Shown: one piece after another, positions 34,681 through 47,100 of the stretch
Layout of the letters: every line of letters starts with the position of its first letter
Numbering within the stretch: position 1 is the first letter of the stretch
Origin: Flaveria trinervia
Taxonomy: Eukaryota; Streptophyta; Magnoliopsida; Asterales; Asteraceae
Assembly (NCBI GenBank): GCA_025506515.1
Contig: CM046442.1
Location: forward strand, 65,736,438 to 65,800,437
Direction: 5' to 3'
Length of the DNA: 64,000 bases
Position numbers and translations under genes: made by a program
The notes under the pieces: model-generated
Database searches by the model: none
Told to the model about the DNA's origin: nothing
Seen by the model: the letters and a program-made list of their open reading frames with translations, nothing else

Positions 34681-35251
34681 GTCCTTCAACATTCCTCTCT
34701 CCACTTCTGATGATGAGTTAGCATCCAAAATGATGTATGATGTCTTCAATACACCATCACAGGACTCTACATCATCTGGTTCACAAGGTGAATCACTTAA
34801 CCACTCAGGGGGAGCACTTGAGGTAAGTGACTCTTCCTTTGACGATGAAGCCGTGGAGAATAATCAAGACGCTCAGGAGCAACAGGTTCCTACTACTGCA
34901 TTTCCACAAGCATATGAAATTGATGCCTATGAGTCTTCAGAACCTCACATTCCTACTACCTTAGATACGGAATCAAACGTTCATAATCTTGATTCTGAGG
35001 TAGTTGTTCCCACCACTCCTGGATCACGCCTAAATGTCTATCATCCTCTGGACAATGTCATTGGGGATGTCAGATCAGGAGTTCAGACAAGAAATCAACT
35101 GTATTCAGCTGATTATGCCTCGGTAATGGAAAAAGGGTATCTTCACGATGGTGCATACTGCTGTTTTGCGTCTCAATTCAAGCCAAAATACGTATGTGAA
35201 GCCCTAAATGATGAGGCATGGGTGAGTTCCATGCAAGAAAAACTTCTTTAG
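34589..35251 (+). pseudogene. Integrase-RT linker of element F
   Basis: A 220-codon open frame rich in Ser, Asp, Glu and Thr, ending in the conserved pre-RT text GVQTRNQLYSADYA and SQFKPKYVCEALNDEAW. Linkers like this are poorly conserved in copia polyproteins. A stop at 35251 separates it from the RT. Confidence 0.8.
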
Positions 35252-36060
35252 TTGAAGAAGTTAGGTGTATGGACACTGGTAGATAGACCTAAAGGTGCTG
35301 AGGTCATTGGCACCAAGTGGGTATTGAAATGTAAGAAAGATGACCAAGGTGTCATTATGAGGAACAAGGCTCGACTTGTAGTTCAAGGATTTCGACAAGT
35401 TAAGGGAATTGATTATATGAAGTATTTGCACCTTTGGCGAGAATGGAAGCCATCCGTATCTTCCTAGCCTATGCCTCTTACATGAAGATTAAAATCTATG
35501 AACTGGATGTAAAGAGTGTATTCCTTTATGGTGAAATCCAGGAAACAGTGTATGTCAGTTAACCTAAAGTATTTGAGGATCCATATCATTAGGATAGAGC
35601 TTACAAACTGGATAAGGCTTTATACAGGCTTCACCAAGCCCTGAGAGCATGGTATGCAAAACTCTCTACTCACCTTGTGAAACACACATTTCGCAGAGGT
35701 GTAATTGATTGTACACTGTTCATCAAAGAAAAGGATGGTGATCTGCTGCTTGTTCTGATTTACATTGATGACATAATCTTCGGTTCCAAGAACGAAGACT
35801 TATGTAAAGAATTTGAAGCAGTAATGAAGGCAATATTTGAAATGAGTGCCATGGGAGAGATGAAGTTCTTTCTTGGGTTACAGGTGGATCAAACACCAAA
35901 AGGGATATTTCTACATCAAACAAAGTATGTAGGGGATATTCTCAGTCGGTTTGACATGGAGAATGCTTCCGTAGCTGGGACTCCACTTGCTACAAACTAT
36001 GATGTAGCACCCGACGAGAATGGTGATGTGGTTGATGCCACCATGTACCGACAATGATTT
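35252..36060 (+). pseudogene. Reverse transcriptase of element F
   Basis: Frames carry VWTLVDRPKGAEVIGTKWV, KARLVVQGF and LIYIDDIIFGSKNED, with the YIDD active site at 35761-35772 intact. The middle (35468-35676) is broken by frameshifts and stops. FFLGLQVDQTPKGIFLHQTKYV marks the palm/thumb end. Confidence 0.88.
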
Positions 36061-36705
36061 GATCCTTGATGTACCTTACTGCCTCAAGACCTCATATCAT
36101 GTATGCAACATGTCTTTGTTCAAGATATCAGGCAAAACCAAAAGTTAACCATGTTATAGGGGTCAAAAGGATATTTCGTTATCTGAAGGGTACATCAACA
36201 CTTGGGTTGTGGTATCCTCATAACCATGATTTCAAGCTTACCGCGTACAGTGACTCGGATTATGGCGGCTGCAAGATGAACTACAAATCCACCTCAACAT
36301 GTTGTCAGTTCTTTGGGAGAAGATTAGTCACGTGCGTTGTCAACTTGTGAAGCTGAATATGTTGCTGCAGCAAGCTGCTGTTCTCAAATCATCTGGATTC
36401 AACAACAGATGCGGGACTACGGTTTGAAATTTTCTAACACCCCTATATTTGTTGATAAATCTGCTGTAATAGCCATTACTAAAAATTCTATCCAACATCC
36501 TAAGACCAAACACATCAGAATTAAATATCACTTTATACGTGATTGTTTTGAAAAGAATCTAATCGATGTTGTTAAAATAAATACGGATTTCCAACGCACT
36601 GACCTCTACACAAAAGCCTTTGATAAACCACGTTTTCTATATCTGTTAGAGGTCAACGGCATTAAAAAGAAAAGTGATGTAATTCCAGATGATGAACATG
36701 TTTAG
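36061..36705 (+). pseudogene. RNase H of element F
   Basis: MMYLTASRPHIMYATCLC and LTAYSDSDYGGC (the first catalytic acidic block) lie in 36066-36350, and STCEAEYVAAASCCSQ with FVDKSAVIAITKN in 36337-36705. A frameshift near 36340 separates them. The usual Asp of the third motif (V-D-N-x-S) reads VDKSA. The frame ends at 36703, the end of pol. Confidence 0.86.
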
Positions 36706-38309
36706 TTTGATGCATGGAGTCAATTTTTCTTTTATTTTCTTTAATTTTATGTCATTTAATTAATTTTATTGGTTTTATTTCTTCGCCTATTAAAATCCTA
36801 AAAACACGAATCATTTACGGTTTTAGAATTTTAGGGGGAGAATAGCTTAAGTTAAGTTAGGATAAATAATAATTAGAAAAAAAAAGAGAGGGAGGAGGAC
36901 ATGCAAGCTAAAAGAAATGAGATCGTATCTGAGATATCGATACAACGACTATGGAAACAAAGCAGTTGGGACTTTAAAAGATTTAATTGAATTAGATGTG
37001 AAATTCAAAGTATAAGTCTCAGAAGTCTAAGCAAAAATAAAAGGAAAAAAATAATAGTAAAACTAGCTGCTACTATGGTAACACGGAGAAAGTAGACCTA
37101 GAGGTTGCTAGACCATTAGATGATGTGTCAGTAGATTCAACATAATAGATAAGTAGACCTCGTTGGTGATCTCAAGATCAAACTAAGTTGTTCAACAAGC
37201 TGTGGGTTATCATCTTATCCTTGGTTAACACAATCAACAGAGTTCCAATAAGGGGTGATGAGCAAAATAAACGCCACAAATGTGTGCGGATGACCAAAAT
37301 ATGAGCAAAGCACATGATGAAAAATGCAAAAAGCAATCAAACTGATAAGCTATGTTGTTAGTGCGACCTGTGCAACAAGAATAAAATTGCTCAAACAAGA
37401 AGATAGGTTATGTGCCTCTCTGCTGTGTGGTGGCACTGACCTGAGGAAATGAATAACTCATATATTCTAGAATTCATTGTTGTTTGCTGCCTCTCTGCTG
37501 TGCGGTGTCACTGACCTGAGGCTTGGCTTCTCTTTGAAAGCTCTAAGAATAGTGTCATCTTGTCAAAAATACCCGTAGACCACTTAAAAATCTCCTGAGG
37601 ATTGTTGATTACCATATAAACATGGGATCCACAAATGCTTGTTGAAAGAATTAAACCTTAAACCATCACCAATCTGTGTCAAAAGTCTATGTATGGATTT
37701 AAGTGGACAAGTATACTGACAATCATCATGGTAGCAATTCTTGAAAGTCCAAATCAATGTGTGCGTCTTATAGTACTAGTATGATTTCCTTAATTCACTG
37801 ATGACTCTCGACGAAAACAAGAATCTAGCATCAAATGAGTTTGGTAACATGTCGTGAATGAATTGATTACCTGTAAGATTCCATAATGAATCGTTCCTCT
37901 TATGGTCAAAATAACTTGAAGCTGTCTGTTCAAGAAATAAATCTGTTAGATTTCTATCTTAGGATTTTCACCTCACACAAAATCACAGAAACATCTTTAG
38001 TTTTGTCTTTTAATGTGAGCTCTTTTGTTTTGTTTTAACATTTACTCAATTTAGAGTTATACGTCAGACTATATCGTGGAATTCAATTTGGGATTAAATT
38101 ACTTAAAAGGGTCACATCTGAGGTGACCAAACGTGTTTTCAATGTTAAATGGGTCACATCTGAGGTGACAAAATGTGTTTTGTTAAAAGGATCACGACTG
38201 AGGTGATCAAAAGTTTTCAAAGTTAAAATGATCATGTCTGAGATGATTGAATGCTCAAAATGTTTAATCAAAAGTTAAAAAGGGTTGAATGTCTAATGGT
38301 CATAAAGTC
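36706..38309 (+). other. Spacer after F pol with internal polypurine run
   Basis: No coding sequence recognised. It has an internal purine run TTAGGGGGAGAA at 36831-36842, a repeat of CTGACCTGAGG text (37437-37453 and 37510-37524), and copies of GGTCACATCTGAGGTGA near 38110-38180. Confidence 0.5.
36831..36842 (+). other. Internal polypurine tract-like run in F
   Basis: TTAGGGGGAGAA lies 126 bases after pol, where an ordinary copia element would have its polypurine tract and 3' LTR. The terminal tract of F (AAGGGGGAGTT at 42660-42670) has the same core. It may be the ancestral tract left when the aORF was added, or a second plus-strand priming site. Confidence 0.5.
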
Positions 38310-39313
38310 GAAATCATGAGTATGATCCATTCGCACAACTAGACCATGAGTATGGACCAGTCGTACGATTGGACCACACTTACGCACTAGACAACCGAAT
38401 GGAGCATGAGTATGAACAATTCACATGAATGGCTTACCAGATTGAGCCAGTCGCCCGAATGGAGTTGTCCGAATGAGTCAGTCGCCCGACTGAACCCAGT
38501 CGGCCGACTGAAAGTGATCGACTGAACCAATCGCCTGACAGAGTTCCAATCGCCCAATTGAGTTCCAATCGCCCAAATGAAAAGAGTAAATAGATCTAGT
38601 CGCCAGATTGAAACTAGATTTAGTATAAATAGGGCTATAGTCAATCACATACGCTAATCACTCCTCATTCGCCCTAAAATAGCATATCGTGCCGTTACTC
38701 TGCCAAAATTTCTTCTGACCTTACTCGATTTCAACTTTCGGTATTCTGACGATTGATGGTCTTTACACAGGTACAATGCGGTGCAATCTACACAAATCGC
38801 AGTCGATTTGTGCACTAAATTAATTAATTCGGCCCTAATAAAGAAGTGCGACTTAGTTCGACAAATAAACTAATAAAACTAAGTAAAAAGTTGAAATCAA
38901 GGTTATTAGGTGTTAGTAGGGTTATTGCTAGTCTAATGAGCCAAACCACGATGTTTAATATTAAGATTTGCTCAAAATTTGAATTTCAATCGAACAGAGA
39001 GTAGGTCATGCGACTGGACAACTAGATGAACTACAATCGCACGACTGAGCTAGATGAATGACTCGGTCGGCTGAATGAACAAGGTGTATGAGCTCAGTCG
39101 GCTGATTGAACTAGTCGCAGGCTCAGTCACCCGATTGAACTCAGTCGCATGATAACTCACCCGACTGAATTCAGTCGCATGTTAGGTCAAACGACTGAAC
39201 CCAGTCGTATGGTTCAATCGCACGATTGAACCAGACTGACCTCAAACAGTTCAGAATGAATTGCTTTCTATTATGTGCTGATCTAATATATATGTGTCTT
39301 GTGTCACAGATTT
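38310..39313 (+). promoter_or_regulatory. Spacer upstream of F aORF: palindrome arrays and TATA box
   Basis: Array 1 (38310-38620) has CAGTCGCCCGACTG (38479-38492) and the perfect palindrome CAGTCGGCCGACTG (38497-38510), plus many variants. TATAAATAG follows at 38625-38633. Array 2 (38990-39240) has a palindrome at 39211-39232 with 10-base arms GGTTCAATCG/CGATTGAACC around CA. The aORF ATG is at 39314. This repeats the order of the LTR and leader upstream of gag: array, TATA, leader containing a second array, ATG. Confidence 0.65.
38625..38633 (+). promoter_or_regulatory. TATA box of the putative F aORF promoter
   Basis: TATAAATAG follows array 1 after a few bases, as TATAAATA does in the F LTR. 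It lies about 680 bases before the aORF ATG. Confidence 0.55.
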
Positions 39314-40529
39314 ATGGCTAATCGGTGGACCATCAACACCAAGCACAATATTTGAGCTCATTTGGACGCAACCACTCGGAACGTTGCCATGTTTGCTGGC
39401 ATCATTGCCTTTCTAAAGAGATCACGGATACACCAAGCCATATCTACACCATGCACTCCCTACAGGTCTATACAGCAGACCTTCTGGGTGGGTGCATTCG
39501 TTGACTGATCTTGCGAGCCCTACTGCATGAGGAGTACTATATTCGGCCATAACATAGAGGTGACAGCCATACATCTTAGATGTGTACTTGGCCTAGGTGT
39601 TGATGCTGCGCACCCAACCAGGCTACACCCTCTGACTGTGAGGGGATGTTTCCTTAGGATGAAGTACTCTGGGGACATTAATGTAGGGGTGCTAAACAAA
39701 AACAACCTGTGTCCCCAGTTCAAGTAATTGGCACACATCATACTGAAATGCATAGCTTCGAGGAGGGGTGGATTTGATGACTTATGAGACCAAATCCAGA
39801 ATGCCTACGTGGCACTCGTACTGAATCACCCCTTCAGCTTCTCCAACATGATATTCTCATACCTGATCGAGAATCTTGAGGCAAAAGGCAAAGAGAGATT
39901 TCGCATGTACCCGAGGTTTCTTCAGATGATTATCGACGAGAAGCTGCCCTCTCTACCTAAGGAGAGCCATGATGCGGTATCACTTGAGGTGATGGATGAC
40001 ACAACACCGGGGCGCATGATGGTGTACAAGGGGGAGCAGGTTAAGCCCCCTGTGAGGAAACTATTCGGGCACCAGGCCCGGGAGGAGTACGTGGCGCTAA
40101 CAAGGCATAAGTGGCGCCACGAGGATAGTGACTCAGATGTTAAGCAAATTGCTCTTCCATTAGATGACTCCGATGATGATGACAGTGGCGCTGGTGGAGA
40201 GTCTGGCCCCGCTACTTCTAGGGCCACCACTGCACATGTTACACCTCCACCACCCACTCATGCAGATGCTACCACCGCTAGTTTCCATCAGGATTTCTGT
40301 CCTCCTGATGAGGAGGAAGAGAGTGATGAGGAGCCACTAACAAGGACAGTGGGCAACAGGGTGGTTACCACCGACCGAGGCATTCTGGAGGTTGGAGGAC
40401 GCCCTAGCGAGTCTGGGGAGACTGCAGTCGACCCCAGTTACATACCTGGTCAGCCCAACAGCATCCCAGGGGGAGCATCCACTTCAAGGGGCATGAGGAG
40501 AAAAAGGATAGCTCACCCCCACGGGATGA

Positions 40530-40776
40530 AGATGAAGAAAAGGAGGATGACCTTCGTCACCACCACCACCATAGCCACCACCTCTACCACTCCTCCCATC
40601 ACCACTACCACCATTCCACCCACCACCACTACTACTACCTCACCCACCATCACCTCTACAGCCACTCCACCACCTATCTACACCACTTCCACCCCCACTA
40701 AAGCATACACACCGCCACCCACTCATCTACCTCCACCCATATTCACCACAGCCACAACTACCACCACTAGCCACTA
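40530..40776 (+). repeat. ACC-rich Thr/Pro repeat in the F aORF
   Basis: About 240 bases of imperfect ACC/CCA triplets encode a run of Thr, Ser and Pro just before the stop at 40775. It is preceded by a basic patch (MRRKRIAHPHG, KMKKRRM), which could act as a nuclear signal. Confidence 0.75.
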
Positions 40777-41079
40777 AGCTCATCCCATACCACATTCACC
40801 ACTGGATCACCTTTACCTCTCAGTGGCGTAGAGGAACAGCTATCAGCACTAAACCGTATGGTGCTGAAGCTATTAGCTGCCGATGACTAGAAGACTGCCC
40901 AGCTACGTCAGCTGGTGGAGCTTACTGCTGCACAATCACAACAGATATCTGAGTAGGCAGAGGAGATCGCCTAACTGAAAGAGCATAAAGCCGAATCAGC
41001 AAAGAAGATTGAAGAGTTTGAGTCATCGAACAGATCTATCATGCTCGAGCTTAAAGGATCCAAGAAGAGCCTCTGTAGA

Positions 41080-41180
41080 TCAGAGAAGATGATGACGATG
41101 GTGATGACGATGATGAAGCGGATGATGATGAAGAGGATGAGGATGACACAGAAGATGGAGGAGATGATGATGAAGAAGGA
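41080..41180 (+). repeat. GATGAT-type acidic repeat in the F aORF
   Basis: Imperfect GAT/GAA triplets encode an Asp/Glu run in the aORF sense frame. The E aORF also has an acidic run after a Pro-rich linker (near 17280-17300). Confidence 0.65.
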
Positions 41181-42655
41181 GATCCATCTACTTCGGTGCC
41201 CAAGAAGCTAGTGAGAGGCGAACCAAAAGGAATCAAGATCCGGGTGCCTCGACATCAGCCCGACAGCAGAGGAACACATGATTCAGGACAAAACTAGTGC
41301 ATTGATGTTTGTGTAATTTAAATCATGTGTAATTTGAATATTGTATTAAACTTATGTGCATGAATGTTTATGTATATATTTAATGTTTACTGTCTTGATT
41401 ATTTACTCATGCATGATGTGTTAAATGTTTTAAATCAAGCAGATCCACATTATCAGCGAGATTACTATGATGCTGCTCCCCTTCAGTAGATCAAGTCTCA
41501 ACTCATATTGATACTTGATCTGCAAGGGATTGTTAGGAGGTTAGTAAGCTATTCTCCCGAAGAAGGAGAAATTATTCACAACCTTACTGATGAGCAACTC
41601 GCAAAAATGTTCCGATTAAACCCGGATGAATTGGTTAAGGATGCCCCTACCGTAGATATTGCTAGTGATTACGAGCTCAATGATGTTGATGAGATAGAGT
41701 TTGAAGACATCACAGCAAAGCACTATCCATAATATACTGATCAAGAGGGAAATGTGGTCCCTGATTTTGGAGATACACTCGACAGTGATATGCATGTTAA
41801 ATTGGATACGATAGAGAGCGAGACCGAGAAATCAGAAAGCCAAGCCCAAGCCACGGACGCCGATATTGAAAACAAAAAGGCTTAATGGGTGGATTGTTTT
41901 GCAGAGATCCATGCCCAACGCGCAACGCCAATGCCGAGTGCCTACGCCAAGATCTACAAAGTAAAGAAGCATCTTAAGGTGTTTGGGAAAATTATAGCAT
42001 GGGCTTACTTTGAGGATCTGAATGGATATGCAGTGAAAAGGAAGAAGGGAATCGAATACTTCACATTTCCACATGATCTGAACACTCTTCCTCGTTTATG
42101 CTCAACCAGTTGGCATTCCTGAACCTGCTGTATGCTGACCCAAGGAAGATGTCAGGCTGGTTTGAAGCTGCGTTGAAAAGAGAATACCACACTCGATGGG
42201 TTAATTTCAAGCCTCAACAACCTACGAGGTACATTCGAAGGTCAGAGGTGGACCCAAGGACTGGGAAACCCAAAGTGGTGTTGAAGTGGAGTCCTCCGCG
42301 TACTATTCAAAGATCCCATTGAGGGAAATGCCACAGGACTTTACTCCCCACTTCAAGTGGTGGTATTATGACTGGCGAATAGGAGAAGCGGTCATAGCAT
42401 TACAGAAAGAATGCCAAATGGAGACCATCCACGTATTTGACCCAATGTGGCTAACCAACCTATTAGCGAATGATGTTTATACTTTATACAGATGGCCACT
42501 TTTCTATGATCCATAGGATATTATACAGGCCCTCCAATTTCAGAACGTAATAAGACTCTGCTTTGCATTCGAGATACACACTGGAGTCACAGTCGAGAAG
42601 AGGCATAAGAAGTTTAATGAGCTAATGACGGATGCAAGACAATGATAGAAACTAG

Positions 42656-42670
42656 GTCCAAGGGGGAGTT
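42656..42670 (+). other. Terminal polypurine tract of element F
   Basis: Purine-rich AAGGGGGAGTT immediately precedes the 3' LTR start TGTTGATCC, the normal site for plus-strand priming. Confidence 0.82.
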
Positions 42671-43413
42671 TGTTGATCCATATGTACCTAGTTTATGAAC
42701 TTAAAGCAATATGTCTGTCATGTCCTTAATGTAAATGAAATATATGAGTTGAATGAAATAGAATATGTGATTGGTTGATCTTATTGTTTAATGTTTTAGT
42801 GTATATTTTAATGTTTATCATTTATTAATGCATATTGAACCAACTATATAGGTTTGTGGTTGATTGAATAGATCATAGTCAAAGAATGATTGAGAAACAT
42901 ATTCAAACATGAAGTTCTCATGCGAATGGCCCATGCTAATGGACCATACGCATGAACAACTTCGTGCTAATGAACCAGTCGCATGACTGAACCAGGAGAC
43001 TGGATCAGTCACACAATGGTGACATGAGATTGACTCAGTCGCACGACTGAACACTAAGTCGTTCGAATGGATCAACCGCATGACTCAGTCGCACGATTGA
43101 ACCATGCTAATGGTTCAGTCGCACAAATGAGTAACCCTAACCTATAAATACCACTTAATTCATTGAAAAAGGTAACACTTTGAAGAATTCGACTCTTACA
43201 CGTACCCTAGCCATCTGGAACGTCCAAGAAAGCAAGTCCAAGTTCATAGACCGTTCTTGATTGATTCCTATTCATTCTTAAAGTTTAGTTTAATCTTATA
43301 TCATCGGTTAACGATCTCACTTATTGGATTGCCAATCAAATAGGATTCCGCACTATTTGATTTGGTATACACGTGAATTAATTAGTACTCTGTCCAATAC
43401 ACGATCCCTAACA
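42671..43413 (+). repeat. 3' LTR of element F
   Basis: 743 bases matching 29229-30007. It has CAGTCGCATGACTG at 42976-42989 and CAGTCGCACGACTG at 43036-43049, and ends CCCTAACA. Differences from the 5' copy are scattered, with small deletions in the array, so F inserted some time ago. Confidence 0.9.
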
Positions 43414-43718
43414 AGTCGCAGCAGAAAGGGGTCCAGCTTTATGTAAAAGGTACATCAGATAAAGCATGTGTTCAAAAGTCTTGGGAAGAAATCTATCTTC
43501 AAGTGTTGACTTTGGAAGACTTTGTCTTTGAAGCTTCAAAAGACTTCATCTTTGTCTTCGGAAGATATTGGTCTTGGCTTTGGAAGATTTCACACTTAGT
43601 GTATTTTCTAATGCTGGTGTGAAACTTCTATAACATTCTACTTCAGTACACTTGTGCATACATGTAGGAGAGACTTTGGGTGTTTGGGTTGTATCACCCT
43701 TTACATTTTATCCTTACA
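43414..43718 (-). repeat. D 3' LTR, piece 3 of 3
   Basis: Matches 26640-26947 (GGTCCAGCTTTATG onward). It holds CTTCGGAAG at 43556-43564 and near copies, and ends CCTTACA before the polypyrimidine run AACTCCCCCTAGG. Confidence 0.82.
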
Positions 43719-43829
43719 AACTCCCCCTAGGATGATGCTACCAAAACACTTGAAGAATTCAAATATCAACAGTCCTTATTGGGTGTTTGGTTGTATCACC
43801 TTTTACATTTTATCCTTACAAACTCCCCC
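43678..43829 (-). repeat. Duplicated LTR end and polypurine tract of element D
   Basis: 43678-43727 and 43781-43829 are near-identical copies reading GGGTGTTTGG-TTGTATCACC, then TTACATTTTATCC, then TTACAAACTCCCCC. The first copy is followed by the text found at this place in G1 and G2, so the second is the extra one. Confidence 0.75.
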
Positions 43830-44197
43830 ATGTATAGACATTTTCAATACTCTGATGACATGCCATCTTTCTGGATTTGTAGTGTTTGTCCAGGACAAGA
43901 TGGGTCTTCCAGATGCTAGAGCTGCTACTTGAATTGCAGTGGTGGAGCATCCTCTATTAGCACATCCTCCGGATGTTCTGACACATCCTGAGGTTTGGAG
44001 ATGGATGCTTCTTTCTTCTTCTTCTTTGGCTTTGGTTTGGAAGCCATCCTTTTTCTCCTCTTTGAACCTTTTAACTAAGAGGACTGGCTTGTAGCACCTG
44101 ATTGATCTTCTTTGTCTTTCTCAGTTGGGTTTTCCTCTCTCAGAGGCTTAGATTGAGAGGGGATAGAACCTTGTTGTGGATCAGAAGTGGAAGCTTG

Positions 44198-47100
44198 CTA
44201 AGGCTCAATAGGAGATTCACATTGTGTTGTCTCAAATGGTTCAACCTTAATCTTTACTTCCTGAGGAACTTGACTTGGTGGGGAGTGTAAGTTAACAAGT
44301 TCACCTCTTTGAATCTTCTGCTTGATCACTCTGATGTGCACATCCATGGTGGATGGAGACATTGGACCAAGTCTCCTTCCGAAGAATCCATACAGCTTCA
44401 AGAAACTCATCATCCTCTGCCTAGCAGCAGACTTCATCATACTTTTCTGGATGATGGCTTTTGACTTTGTAGCCTCTTGCCTTAACTTCCTTTTGGTGAT
44501 ATTTCTTTCTTTGACTATCTCAAGTTCATGTTGTTTAAGGTACTCAAACTTAATGTAGTCAAAGGGTAAGCGAAGAAGTGAAGCAGCCTGATAGAGGCCT
44601 ATGGTACTTAGGTAGTTGATCATGTTGATCCTATCATTTTCTTTGTCTACCTGAGGTTCTTGTGGAACACATCCTCTTGCACATGACTTTCTTGAACTAG
44701 GGAGAGAGTAGGCACATGCTTGTATAGTCTTTTATTTGTTCTTTCTTCTTTCATTTGAAGTAGCTTTGCATCCGCTACCTCCTTTCTTTCCTTTGACAAT
44801 TCCATGTCAGCCAGTTCATTTAATTCATCTACGGGGAGGGAGATGATATTATCAATGTCATACTTCCTGGTCTACAAGTAGTTGATCCTAAATGCCCTCA
44901 ACTCGTCATTCTGAGTGTTTGGCCCGGCGGCAGCCCTGATAGCAAATTCCATGAGTCTCGTAGACCTAGTAAAGGAACTTTCTCCCCTTAGCTCCTGTTT
45001 CCTCTCTCTTTCCTCCTCCTTAATCTCCTCAGAAGTCATTTTTCTTTTCTCTTTGTCACTCATAGACCTTTATGACTCAGGGTGGAGAGAGCTTTGGCCT
45101 TTATTGCTTGGTGTAGCATCCAAGCTCTGGCCAGAGAGAGGTTAAGATGCACCTTCACCAGTAGGTGTCTCATATAGGGAATGAACTTCTACAGCAGTTG
45201 ATGGTGAGACGAAGCTCTCAGGTCCTACTACTGGGCCTTCAGTCAAGGTTTCCGCTATGAAGCTAACCTTAGGGTCTGCCTCAACATCCAGTTGACCAAT
45301 GAAATTACCTGATTGCCTTAGTCTCCTTCTGAAGCTAAACTCTACAGTGATTTTGTCTTGAATTCTTTTAGCCAGCTTGTTTTGATTGGATTTGGTTGAA
45401 AAGTGGCCTGTTGACAAGGTCAAGACATTCATAGAAGTTCAAGGTCTAAAAATTGAAGACTTCTTGCTGCCCTTGAACTCTTTGAATGATAAGGGCTCTT
45501 CTGTTTTCATCATACATCCACCTAATAATGTGATTTGAAGTTGGTGGAGGTGACATTGCCGTTGGTATTCCTTCTTCAAAAGGATTCTAAATGTAGGAGT
45601 CTATGGAGTCCACATTAATGTGTGCTTAAGGAAGTTGTTGAGCATGCATAATTGCAAGCGAGGATGGTGAGTCCTCAATGTCCATACTCCTTGAAGAACT
45701 CCCGGGTTCTGTAACTGTAATGACTTTCTCCCTATTTTTGGTAGCATCACCTTCTTGCGTAGGTGAGCTAGGAGTTAGGTCAATCTGACTCAAAGGTTCT
45801 TGTGTTCCAGGTTGAGCTCTTCTTAAAGGTCTCCTAGCTAGTTATTCCATAACATAAGAAATCTTATGTTACTAATCATTAACCTTGTTTTGCAAGGTAG
45901 TCACCTGTTTTCAAGATAACTGACCTTGGAGACTAAATGGGTGCATGTTTATGATAGTTGTTGCACCTTTAGCCTCAAATTCCCCTCATCTTCATTAGAA
46001 AAATCATTAGGGGATGACATGATTGGACCAAAGTCCTCTCTCTCACCACTAGCTTCAGGTTCTTGGCTGTTGGATTTCCTCTACTCACTGACAACCATAG
46101 TTGAGGTGTCAATGGGCTGAGTTGCCATGGTTGAGGTCTGAATGATGTAATCACATGCAAAAGTGAGATCCTCTTCTATATGGATATCCTAACAGGTTCA
46201 GAAGTATCAACCTTAGTGATGGGTGACTAATGTGGGCTAGACATAGGAGACTCAGGAGCACTCATCTTTCTTTGAGAAGTGGAAAAGAAGAGAGAGTCAT
46301 GGTACTCACTGAAACCTAAGTCTCATCAGTATAGAAGTCAAGGTTAGGAATAGGTTGGTTTAAGTCCAAAGGCTAGGGATGGTAATTATCCCCTAAAGGT
46401 TGTTCACTTGAGTGTTGAGACTCAGAGTGAAGGCTTAAGGCATTTGGCCTTGTGAGCTCTATGAGGAACCCCAACACTGATCATTGAAATAATGGGAGTG
46501 GTTTGCTCCTTAGGAGAAGTGGCAGCTCCAGTATCCACTTCCTCCTGTATGGGTGGGTATATGGGGGCCTGTAGAGACTCAATAGTCTTAGTAGGGATTC
46601 ATTTGAATTTTCTTTGGTAGGTAAAGGTGATTTGTGGCTATTATGGTGGTTGAGATGTAGATGGTGTGGGTTCAACACTAGCTCATGCTGCTACGTTGTC
46701 ACCTTGAGTAATGAGCTCTAACATTTTTCAGACAAGGGCTGTTTCTACACCTGAGAAGCCAACATTCGGCTTCCTCAAGATTTTAAAGATACCAGGCTTC
46801 ATCTATCCCAATTTAAGAATATTACCTGTTTTCCTTAACTGTGAGCCCAGTTCACAGTTAAAAATGTATTGAACATATCTAGGAAACATGTAGTAATTTA
46901 ACGAGTCCAAGTTAGCATGCAAATTTGTATAAACAAATTGAGAGTACCTAAACTTGACTCCCTAAACCATCCTATGCATTATGAAGGAGAGATCTTCAGG
47001 AATGTGGTCCCACCCTCCATGCTTGTTGGACAAGCTGTGGATAACCACATGTAGCAGGTATTTCCACTGGGATGAGACCTTTCCTTTCCTGAAGATCTTT

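Larger units (their letters stand above)
39314..42646 (+). pseudogene. aORF of element F
   Basis: Starts MANRWTINTKHN. The N-terminal domain, broken by stops, includes FLKRSRIHQAI, HNIEVTAIHLRCVLGLG, HPLTVRGCFLRMKYSG and, in frame 39809-40777, ALVLNHPFSFSNMIFSYLIENLEAK and RMYPRFLQMIIDEKLP. That frame then becomes acidic (DDSDDDDSGAGG) and Thr/Pro-rich. The middle (40860-41300) looks coiled-coil-like and acidic. The C-terminal part reads AYAKIYKVKKHLKVFGKIIAWAYFEDLNGY and PHFKWWYYDWRIGEAVIAL. No known enzyme motif is seen. Total length matches the aORF regions of D and E. Confidence 0.7.
29229..43413 (+). mobile_element. Copia element F, 14.2 kb, plus strand
   Basis: Bounded by LTRs starting TGTTGATCC and ending CCCTAACA. 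Order: 5' LTR, PBS, leader, gag, protease, integrase, RT, RNase H, long spacer, aORF, polypurine tract, 3' LTR. It lies inside the D 3' LTR. Left flank AGAGT; right flank AGTCG, so the duplication may have lost two bases. Its length is far above the 5-6 kb typical of copia elements because of the aORF and spacer. Confidence 0.88.

Noticed and set aside
38310..39240. Repeated short palindromes resembling a CRISPR-like array
   Set aside because: Units and spacing are irregular, no spacer-repeat alternation, and the context is a plant retrotransposon.
39922..40257. Minus-strand frame of 111 codons
   Set aside because: Shadow of the F aORF frame 39809-40777, with no independent signal.
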